Positions 6,727 through 12,966 of a DNA stretch of 12,966 bases are shown here, in pieces. Below the pieces are notes generated by a model, which saw nothing but the letters and a program-made list of their open reading frames with translations, ran no database searches and was not told where the DNA came from. Each line of letters starts with the position of its first letter. Position 1 is the stretch's first letter. A program made the position numbers and the translations under genes. Source of the stretch: Planctomycetota bacterium (GTDB taxonomy: Bacteria; Planctomycetota; PUPC01; DSUN01); NCBI GenBank assembly GCA_016872875.1, contig VGYW01000238.1, positions 1 through 12,966 on the forward strand. Direction: 5' to 3'.

Positions 6727-7824
6727 CTACACGGTGGCATGTGCGCCGCAGCGGGCGAGGGCCTCCTCGAAGGTCTCCTCGTGGCCCGAGTAGGAGCACG
6801 ATTCGCTCTGGTGGGCGTGGCGGTCCTTGAGGGAGCGGAACTCGCGGAAGAAGGGGCTGGAGAGCGCCTGGGCGAGGGAGACCTCCTTGAGGGAGTCGGC
6901 GGCGAGGCGCGCGGCCGGGCAGGGCTCGAGGTAGCCGTCGGGCGACACGTGGGCGATGCCGTTCCCGCCCGCCTGGCAGCCGCCGAAGCGCACCTCGTCG
7001 GCTGGGAAGCCGATGATGGGCTGGTCGAAGACGGCCTGGCAGCGCCTGAGGGCCGCCTCGATCTGGTCGGAGAGCGGCGGCTCGACGGGCGGGCTGGGGA
7101 TCTGCTCGAGGAAGAAGGCGCTGCGGCAGCCGCGGGCGAACATGTCCTGGACGAACTCCACGCTCGTGGCGGCGGCCACATTGTCGCCGGAGAGCGTGGC
7201 CGAGAAGCCGCAGGGCAGGCCGCGCTCGCGCAGGAGGGCGATGGCCGCCGTCGCCACGTCGAAGGTCCCTGGGCCGCGGCGGGCGTCGTTGAGCTCGCGG
7301 GGGCCGTCCACGCTCACCAGCCAGAGCATGTTCGGGCTCTCAAGGCCGTCCTCCAGGAAGCCCTTCAGGAGGGTGCCGTTGGTGAAGCAGATGAACGGGA
7401 CGTCGGGCATCTCGCGGGGGATTTGGAAGAAGTCGCGGTGGAGGAGCGGCTCGCCGCCGGAGACGACGACGAGGCCGACGCCGAGCTCCTCGGCCTGGGC
7501 GAGGATGCTGCGGGCGAGGGCGGGCGGCATGTCCTCCTTGGCACACAGTTGCGTGTAGCAGTGGGGGCAACTGTAGTTGCACCGCCCGGTGATGGCCATG
7601 AAGAGGACCGAAGGGACGTGGAGCCCGCGCCCTATGGCCTCGGCGCGCACCCGCTCGCAGCGCCCGAGCCGCGAGAGCCAGCGGGGAACCTGGCGGAGCA
7701 CCCGAGCGGGCAGCGGAGGCATGGTCAGGAGGCCCCGGCCGAGCTGGCGGGTGACGTACTCGCTGAATGTAGTGGGTTCCTTCACCGCCGTCCAGACGGC
7801 GCGTAACGCGTCGAACATCCCCAC
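6727..7824 (-). CDS. Radical SAM protein with SPASM-like C-terminus
   Basis: The product is about 365 residues. After an N-terminal helical stretch of about 75 residues comes the radical SAM motif CNYSCPHC (Cys82, 86, 89), then VVVSGGEPLLHRDFF (SAM binding), FTNGTLL and LVSVDGP. The C-terminal part has GGCQAGGNGIAHVSPDGYLEPCP plus later cysteines (SCSYSG, RCGA), fitting a SPASM or Twitch domain that holds extra Fe-S clusters. Proteins of this type modify peptides, mature enzymes or build cofactors; no precursor peptide or partner is visible, so the substrate is unknown. Start choice: GTG at 7824 (AGGA 7 nt upstream) or ATG at 7818. The ATG at 7875 has no ribosome-binding site and lies about where transcription should begin from the promoter at 7882-7911, so I reject it. 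Stop is TAG. Confidence 0.85.
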   Translation of the reverse strand: MGMFDALRAVWTAVKEPTTFSEYVTRQLGRGLLTMPPLPARVLRQVPRWLSRLGRCERVRAEAIGRGLHVPSVLFMAITGRCNYSCPHCYTQLCAKEDMPPALARSILAQAEELGVGLVVVSGGEPLLHRDFFQIPREMPDVPFICFTNGTLLKGFLEDGLESPNMLWLVSVDGPRELNDARRGPGTFDVATAAIALLRERGLPCGFSATLSGDNVAAATSVEFVQDMFARGCRSAFFLEQIPSPPVEPPLSDQIEAALRRCQAVFDQPIIGFPADEVRFGGCQAGGNGIAHVSPDGYLEPCPAARLAADSLKEVSLAQALSSPFFREFRSLKDRHAHQSESCSYSGHEETFEEALARCGAHATV

Positions 7825-7881
7825 TCGCCTTTCCTTGCTGTCCCCTCGGGACCCCCGCGGGTCGCCCAGAGTCATTCAACG

Positions 7882-7911
7882 ATTGTACACTGAATCAATA
7901 GCTATTGTCAA
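7882..7911 (-). promoter_or_regulatory. Strong promoter of the radical SAM gene, with a palindrome in the spacer
   Basis: On the minus strand TTGACA (7906-7911) is a perfect -35 box, followed by 18 bp and TACAAT (7882-7887), five of six -10 matches. A perfect 12-bp palindrome CAATAGCTATTG (7896-7907) overlaps the -35 box and the spacer, where a repressor could block polymerase. The predicted start near 7875 leaves a leader of about 50 nt before the GTG at 7824. Confidence 0.75.
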
Positions 7912-7933
7912 GATCAAACCCCGGCGCCTCGTA

Positions 7934-8071
7934 ATGCCTCATTCACGGGTGGCGGCGGTGAGGCTTCCTCGTTTGTAGTGCGGCCTTTAGGCCGTCGCAG
8001 GCCCAGGAGACGGGCTGAAGCCCGCACTAGGAGCATGCGCCACATGCCGCCGCCACCCGTGACTGAGGCAT
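7934..8071. repeat. REP-cored inverted repeat C
   Basis: Outer arms 7934-7958 and 8047-8071 are complementary at 24 of 25 positions. The REP doublet at about 7971-8030 in the middle is the same family as 1864-1924 (TAGTGCGG ... CCGCACTA, with CGGCCTTTAGGCCG and CGGGCTGAAGCCCG hairpins). GGCGCC motifs outside each arm (7923-7928, 8075-8080) extend the pairing with a short gap. No gene is seen in 7912-8376. Confidence 0.85.
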
Positions 8072-8160
8072 CACGGCGCCTCGTGTCTAGACGTGATTCA
8101 CTGGCTCCCCGTTACGGCGCCAGGGCGGCCAAGAGGGGGGATTGACGACCCTTCGGTCGG

Positions 8161-8192
8161 GCAACTTGCGCCCCCAGGGGGGCGCAAGTTGC
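8161..8192. repeat. GCGCAAGTTGC hairpin, with degenerate copies downstream
   Basis: Perfect 14-bp arms GCAACTTGCGCCCC (8161-8174) and GGGGCGCAAGTTGC (8179-8192) form a strong hairpin. Direct copies of the right arm recur at about 8281-8294 (GGGCGCAAGTTGCT) and, with changes, 8355-8369 (GGGGCGCGAGTTGCG). It lies about 185 bp past the glycerol kinase stop on that gene's strand, without a U-run. Confidence 0.75.
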
Positions 8193-8376
8193 TCCCGGCG
8201 AGCCTGTGGAGGCCACTTATCTCCCTGCAAGTCCAGAGGTTAGGGAGTTTGGCCATTGCGCCATAGTGTGCGCGCACGAGGGGCGCAAGTTGCTCGAGGC
8301 CAGCTATCCCCTTGATGCCAAAGGACTTAGGCGGCTCGCCCATGCCCCGGGAGGGGGGCGCGAGTTGCGGCGCGTG

Positions 8377-9864
<1,488 letters not shown>

Positions 9865-9868
9865 CTGT

Positions 9869-9904
9869 TCGTCCTCGTCCTCGTCGTCGTCGTCCTCGTC
9901 GTCG
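9869..9904. repeat. GTC/CTC trinucleotide tract upstream of glycerol kinase
   Basis: A 36-bp run of TCG/TCC/CTC triplets on the plus strand (GAC/GAG on the coding strand) ends 4 nt before the kinase start codon. It resembles the 24-mer repeats at 266 and 6676. It may provide the ribosome-binding purines and is prone to length changes by slippage. Confidence 0.65.
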
Positions 9905-9911
9905 CATCTCC

Positions 9912-9931
9912 GCGGGGCAGAGACGCCCCGC
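9912..9931. repeat. Hairpin directly after a stop codon
   Basis: Perfect 7-bp arms GCGGGGC/GCCCCGC (9912-9918 with 9925-9931) with a 6-nt loop. On the minus strand the hairpin begins at the base after the TAG stop (9932-9934) of the exported-protein gene. There is no U-run. It may be a REP-type repeat or a transcript-end stabiliser. Confidence 0.6.
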
Positions 9932-11425
9932 CTACAATCCCGGGGACGGGTTCATGCCGTCGCGGTCAACGAGCGTCAGCAGCGGCTTGCCGTCCCTGAT
10001 GACGGCGCGGTAGAGGCTTCCGCAGGCTCGCGCTTCGACCTCGGCGGCGCCAAGCCCGGGAATGGTCACGCTGACCTTTCGGTCGGCGCCCCCCGCGGCC
10101 CAGGCGGCGATGAGCCATTCGGCGCGCTCGCGGTGCTTGCGGGCCACGACGCGGGCCGTCGCGTCCCCAGTCGGGAACTCGTAGGCGGGCAGGTCCTTCG
10201 ACCAGCGGTGTTTGTCGGGGCCGGGCAACAGGTCGCCTTTCCGCAGGAACTCCTCGAGGTGGGAGAAGAGGGCGTGGACGCGGGCGAGAGCGAGCATCTG
10301 GGCGAGCCAGTGGGGCGGCTCGGGCTGGATGTCCCCGTCGAAGCCGCCCTTGGGGTAGGCGAAGTAGCCCGCGACGCCGCCGAGCATGCCCGCCGTGTAG
10401 TAGCACTTGAGGTAGCCGGCGTAGCGGGCGAGGTCGCCGAAGGCCTTGTCGCCCAGCTTCTCGCGGGTCCAGCCGGCGTTCATCCAGTTGTACGACAGCG
10501 CCTCGCCCGCCGCGATGTGCTGGGCCGTGGCGTTGAGGGCCTGGGTGAGCATGTCGTCGGCGCCCGTCCAGCCCGAGTTGAAGTGGAGGTAGTAGATCGA
10601 GCTGTTCGGGATGTCGGAGATGGGCTTGAGCCACTTGTAGTCGATCGCCCACACGAGCCAGCCCGCGTAGCGGTTGCGGTGCGGGCAGCCCTCGGTGGGG
10701 TAGTAGAGGTAGAGGAGGCGGCTCGGGCAGGCCGCTCGGACCGCCTCCGTGATGGGCATCTCCTGGCGGAGCTTGCGCTCGGAGATATAGTCGAACCACT
10801 CCCGCGCCCCCTTGGCCTTCATTACCCTGGGGTCCTGCGACCAGACCTTGCCGCTGTGGCCATAGACGCTGAGGGCGTATTCGCCGCCGTTGAGGACGAT
10901 GGCGAGGGGCGCCTTGGCGAGCACGCGCTTGAGCGGCTCGGCGGCCAGGGCGCCCGCCCGCTCGAAGACCGCCTGCGGAGCCTCGGGACTCCAAGTCTTC
11001 GGCTCGATGGCCTTGCCGTTCGCCTCCTGGCACCAGGTCCCGGGGGGAAGCGTCTCGATGAACTTCCCGTCGCACGGGGCGCGGTAGGCGAGTGCCGAGA
11101 GCGGGTATCGCTTGGGATCGGACGCCGTCAGGGCGCAGAGCTTCGCCGGCAGGCTGTTCGGGTCGTCGAGCTGCTGAACCAGGCTGGCGTTGGCCTCGCC
11201 GAGCTCGAGCGCGTAGCCCCAGCGCTCCGCGAGCTCGCGCTGGATGTCCAGCGCCAGCCTCCAGCCCCAGCGCGTCAGTGGTGGCAGCGTATGGCCAGTT
11301 CTGAACCCTGGTCTCGTCGCGGCCCGCAGGTGCTCGGCGGGCGTCCCAGCGTCCCCGGGCGTTCCCGCCAATGCCGCTGCCAGCCCGGTCACCGCCCAGA
11401 GTATCGAGTGTCGCATCGTTGGCAT
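9932..11425 (-). CDS. Exported protein of unknown family
   Basis: The roughly 497-residue product begins with a signal peptide (MPTMRHSILWAVTGLAAALA, cut near residue 20-26). The mature part is rich in aromatic residues and has conserved-looking segments: LAIVLNGGEYALSVYGHSGK, YLYYPTEGCPHRNRYAGW, YYLHFNSGWTGADDMLTQ, EALSYNWMNAGWTREKLG, LARYAGYLKCYYTAGMLGG and GYFAYPKGGFDGD. The order suggests an alpha/beta (possibly barrel) fold followed by a beta-rich C-terminal domain (RVVARKHRERAEWLIAAWAAGG, VTIPGLGAAEVEARACG), a layout seen in glycoside-hydrolase-like proteins, but I recognise no family and claim no activity. Start: ATG at 11425 with AGAAGGGG just upstream; ATG at 11416 is an alternative. 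An upstream in-frame ATG (11506) would put 27 basic residues before the signal peptide and is less likely. Two regulator-type palindromes lie 110-200 bp upstream. Confidence 0.75.
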   Translation of the reverse strand: MPTMRHSILWAVTGLAAALAGTPGDAGTPAEHLRAATRPGFRTGHTLPPLTRWGWRLALDIQRELAERWGYALELGEANASLVQQLDDPNSLPAKLCALTASDPKRYPLSALAYRAPCDGKFIETLPPGTWCQEANGKAIEPKTWSPEAPQAVFERAGALAAEPLKRVLAKAPLAIVLNGGEYALSVYGHSGKVWSQDPRVMKAKGAREWFDYISERKLRQEMPITEAVRAACPSRLLYLYYPTEGCPHRNRYAGWLVWAIDYKWLKPISDIPNSSIYYLHFNSGWTGADDMLTQALNATAQHIAAGEALSYNWMNAGWTREKLGDKAFGDLARYAGYLKCYYTAGMLGGVAGYFAYPKGGFDGDIQPEPPHWLAQMLALARVHALFSHLEEFLRKGDLLPGPDKHRWSKDLPAYEFPTGDATARVVARKHRERAEWLIAAWAAGGADRKVSVTIPGLGAAEVEARACGSLYRAVIRDGKPLLTLVDRDGMNPSPGL

Positions 11426-11534
11426 TTCCCCTTCTGCTGGCCTACTGCACGATCGTCTGGGCGCGAGCGCTCGGAAAACGCGCTCCACGCTCAGCGGAGG
11501 GTCCACGACCCGGTGGCTGGCCCCGGGCGCCGCT

Positions 11535-11556
11535 TACGGACCTCGCGAGGTCCGTA
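11535..11556. promoter_or_regulatory. Palindrome P1 (candidate operator)
   Basis: A perfect 22-bp palindrome with half-site TACGGACCTCG and centre CGCG. It lies about 110 bp upstream of the exported-protein gene start and downstream of the winged-helix gene. The preceding bases (CGACCCGGTGGC...) resemble those before P5 and P6, showing that part of the array unit is also present here. Confidence 0.8.
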
Positions 11557-11608
11557 TCACCATCCAAGCCGAACCTTCCCGACAGGGCGACGGGTTCCGA
11601 AGGATGGG

Positions 11609-11632
11609 TTCCGGGCCTCGCGAGGTCCGCAA
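11609..11632. promoter_or_regulatory. Palindrome P2 (candidate operator), abutting the regulator stop codon
   Basis: A 24-bp copy matching the TTACGGACCTCG-type consensus at 21 of 24 positions. Its last base is next to the TGA stop (11633-11635) of the minus-strand winged-helix gene. It is 75 bp from P1, about half the spacing of the upstream array. As an RNA hairpin it could also help end or stabilise the regulator transcript. Confidence 0.7.
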
Positions 11633-12280
11633 TCAAGCGTCAAGCCATGGCAACACAAGCTCCAGTAACCTGGCGTGGAGTCGTGTCCTCGGCTCCCTGG
11701 CAAACCCCCAGGCACCCGGGTTCACGATCCTGACATACCCGCGGCGCGCCAGCTTGTGGAGGTGCCGCCCGCAGGCCACGTCAGACATCTTGAGCTCCGC
11801 CACAATCGAGCCGCGCGTGCACGGGCCGTTGCGCTTGAGCAGCTCCAGCAGCCTGAGGCGCCGAACGTTCGTGAAGGCCGTGCATGCGTCGAAGATGACG
11901 TCCATCACGGTCGCCATTGTCGGTTCGACCGCCTGCACCGTGCGGCGGGCCAGATGCACGATACGGTCCTCCTGCCAGCCGCGGCAGGCGGCCGAGGCAT
12001 TGAGGAACGCGCGTTCCACCAGCCCCCACGGCTCGAACGAAAGCGTCGCCCTCGATGGTGAGCTGAATGCGTAGTAGACACGCCCGCCTGACCGCCTGCG
12101 GTGGACTCCACCAACGAGTGCGAGCCGAGCGAGGTGGGTCGAGGTCTGGCTCTGCGGGAGCCTCGTGCGGCGGGCCAGTTCGCTCGACAGCAGCTCCTTC
12201 TGCCCCGCCAGATGGCGCAGAAGCAGCAGGCTCCCGTCGGAAGCCAGGGCCCGACACGTAGCTGCGATAGTGTCAAGCAC
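11633..12280 (-). CDS. Tandem winged-helix (ArsR-like) DNA-binding protein
   Basis: The 215-residue product contains two similar winged helix-turn-helix domains. The first spans about residues 7-70 (LLLLRHLAGQKELLSSELAR, TSTHLARLALVGGVHRRRSGG, VYYAF). The second spans about 130-198 (LRLLELLKRNGPCTRGSIVA, CGRHLHKLARRGYVRIVNPG). A helical linker (about 80-125) joins them. Each repeats the helix / recognition helix ('..HL.(R/K)LA..G') / basic wing order of ArsR-MarR regulators, so one chain may bind DNA like a dimer. No ligand or metal site is evident. Start is GTG at 12280 with AAGGGGG about 6 nt upstream. Candidate operator P3 lies 20 bp upstream of the start codon and P2 touches the stop, so autoregulation is likely by position, though unproven. 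The partner genes would be the exported-protein gene on one side and a divergent gene beyond 12966 on the other. Confidence 0.82.
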   Translation of the reverse strand: MLDTIAATCRALASDGSLLLLRHLAGQKELLSSELARRTRLPQSQTSTHLARLALVGGVHRRRSGGRVYYAFSSPSRATLSFEPWGLVERAFLNASAACRGWQEDRIVHLARRTVQAVEPTMATVMDVIFDACTAFTNVRRLRLLELLKRNGPCTRGSIVAELKMSDVACGRHLHKLARRGYVRIVNPGAWGFAREPRTRLHARLLELVLPWLDA

Positions 12281-12300
12281 GTTGGTCCCCCTTTGTCTGC

Positions 12301-12322
12301 TACGGACATCGCGAGGTCCGTA
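12301..12322. promoter_or_regulatory. Palindrome P3 (candidate operator) at the regulator 5' end
   Basis: A 22-bp copy of the TACGGACCTCG palindrome with a single change (A at 12308). Centred about 32 bp upstream of the regulator GTG, just before its ribosome-binding site, a position suited to negative autoregulation. Confidence 0.78.
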
Positions 12323-12442
12323 ATGAACTCACACCACCAAAGCGCTCCCCCCGTCCCCCTGTCGCCTCTGGCCGACACGTCACCACCATTGTGCGCATCC
12401 AGCCATCCAAGTCAAGGCCAAAGGTCCCCGGCCAGTGGCTTC

Positions 12443-12466
12443 CTGTGGACCTCGTGAGGTCCGTAA
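12443..12466. promoter_or_regulatory. Palindrome P4 (candidate operator)
   Basis: Copy with an intact right half (GAGGTCCGTAA), CGTG centre, and a damaged left end (CTGT in place of TTAC). Confidence 0.7.
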
Positions 12467-12586
12467 TGAGGCCCGCCAGCCGCTCAGTCGGCGCCGGCCC
12501 ACTCTCGCCCCTAGGCGGCACGACGGAGCCGTTGCGCGCGCCCGCTCCGCGACGTCGGCGCCAGGAGGTCCTCGACCGGTGGCGCG

Positions 12587-12610
12587 TTACGGACCTCGTG
12601 ATGTCCGTAA
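12587..12610. promoter_or_regulatory. Palindrome P5 (candidate operator)
   Basis: TTACGGACCTCG left half intact; the right half has one change (ATGTCC for AGGTCC); centre CGTG. Outer TTAC/GTAA ends pair. Confidence 0.75.
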
Positions 12611-12731
12611 TAGGGCCGCGTCAGCCGCTCAGTCGGCGCCGGCCTCCTGTCGCCCCTGGGCGACACGTCGCAGCCCTTCCGCGCGCCCGCTCCGCGACGT
12701 CGGCGCCAGGAGGTCCTCGACCGGTGGCGCG

Positions 12732-12755
12732 TTACGGACCTCGTGAGGTTCGTGA
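12732..12755. promoter_or_regulatory. Palindrome P6 (candidate operator)
   Basis: Left half intact (TTACGGACCTCG); the right half reads GAGGTTCGTGA, two changes from the consensus. It is the copy nearest the rightward promoter. Confidence 0.72.
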
Positions 12756-12902
12756 TAGGGCCGCGCCAGCCGCTCAGTCGACGCCGGCTCCCTCTCGCGC
12801 CTGGGCGAAACGTCAGAGGCGTTGCGCGCGGCGGCTGCGCGACGTCACAGCCGAAAAGTCATTGGCCAATCGAGACTGTAGCAACATTACAGAGTTTTCT
12901 TC

Positions 12903-12931
12903 TTGACTTTCGCCTGGCAATCGGCGATGAT
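12903..12931 (+). promoter_or_regulatory. Probable rightward promoter for a gene beyond the window
   Basis: TTGACT (12903-12908, five of six) and GATGAT (12926-12931, four of six) are 17 bp apart. The AT-rich stretch upstream holds a 10-bp palindrome ATTGGCCAAT (12861-12870) and CTGTA-N7-TACAG (12876-12892). Downstream, CCAGAGG/CCTCTGG (12933-12939 with 12948-12954) forms a hairpin overlapping a GGAGGA ribosome-binding site (12953-12958); the start codon would fall just past the window end. Confidence 0.5.
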
Positions 12932-12966
12932 GCCAGAGGGGAGAGTTCCTCTGGAGGAACGTCGCC

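Larger units (their letters stand above)
12300..12850. repeat. Array of about 144-bp palindrome-headed repeat units
   Basis: Four units begin with palindromes at 12300, 12443, 12587 and 12732 (24-mer starts), spaced 143, 144 and 145 bp. Units 2 and 3 share a 67-bp identical block (12535-12601 with 12680-12746) and a 23-bp block (12477-12499 with 12622-12644), both offset by 145. Unit 4 is similar but diverged; unit 1 is recognisable mainly around CTGTCGCC...GCCGACACGTC and CATCCAAG. No fifth palindrome follows. No gene is supported in the array: unit lengths are not multiples of three, so the repeat peptide changes frame from unit to unit. Confidence 0.88.

Noticed and set aside
6739..7806. 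355-residue plus-strand open frame
   Set aside because: It is antisense to the radical SAM gene; its Gly/Ala/Glu-rich content is typical of a mirror frame.
12300..12850. CRISPR array
   Set aside because: The 24-bp palindromes are regularly spaced, but the spacers are about 120 bp and are themselves repeated (67 bp identical between two units). CRISPR spacers are short and unique, and no cas gene is present.
12300..12850. Integron attC cassette array
   Set aside because: Regular imperfect palindromes raised the idea, but the GTTRRRY core is not met (GTTACGG), units hold no cassette genes, and no integrase is seen.
12391..12906. 171-residue plus-strand gene across the array
   Set aside because: It is open only because the DNA is GC-rich. 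The repeat peptide (DLVRSV, DLVMSV, then YGPREVRD) changes frame between units, as expected of non-coding repeats, and there is no ribosome-binding site.

Overview
The window is GC-rich DNA (bacterial sigma-70-like promoters, Shine-Dalgarno sites) with eight genes I accept. Seven of the eight lie on the minus strand. The genes stand alone rather than in tight operons and are separated by gaps full of palindromic repeats. The mix (intracellular GH51 arabinofuranosidase, exported beta-helix protein, glycyl-radical activase, large exported proteins of unknown family, heavy REP-type palindrome load) suggests an anaerobic or facultative polysaccharide-degrading bacterium, perhaps of the Planctomycetota/PVC group. 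That placement is an inference from gene content and style; no marker gene is present.

Layout. 1-361: nested inverted repeats, then a near-consensus promoter. 362-1837 (+): GH51 alpha-L-arabinofuranosidase. 1864-1924: REP doublet between convergent genes. 1970-2572 (-): small lipoprotein. 2641-2870: large nested inverted repeat. 2925-3956 (-): glycyl-radical-enzyme activase carrying an in-frame palindromic insertion. 4157-6019 (-): exported helical plus beta-helix protein. 6020-6726: cluster of REP-cored inverted repeats. 6727-7824 (-): radical SAM/SPASM-like protein with its own strong promoter, which contains a palindrome. 7912-8376: another nested inverted repeat and a GCGCAAGTTGC hairpin family. 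8377-9864 (-): glycerol kinase. 9932-11425 (-): exported protein of unknown family. 11633-12280 (-): tandem winged-helix regulator. 12300-12850: array of about 144-bp units, each headed by the same palindrome. 12851-12966: a probable promoter and ribosome-binding site for a plus-strand gene starting beyond the window.

How it fits together. The GH51 enzyme would release arabinose from imported oligosaccharides and the kinase would feed glycerol into central metabolism. The activase implies a glycyl radical enzyme elsewhere. The most notable feature is at the right end: the gene for a duplicated winged-helix (ArsR-like) protein is bracketed by six copies of a palindrome built on the half-site TTACGGACCTCG. 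Two copies lie between it and the exported-protein gene; four lie upstream, spaced 143, 144 and 145 bp, between it and a divergent promoter. This could be a self-contained regulator/operator array, though the link between protein and palindrome is inferred from position only. A second theme is that palindromic repeats sit in unusual places: in frame inside the activase, directly after stop codons, and in the centre of larger inverted repeats whose arms differ at each locus.
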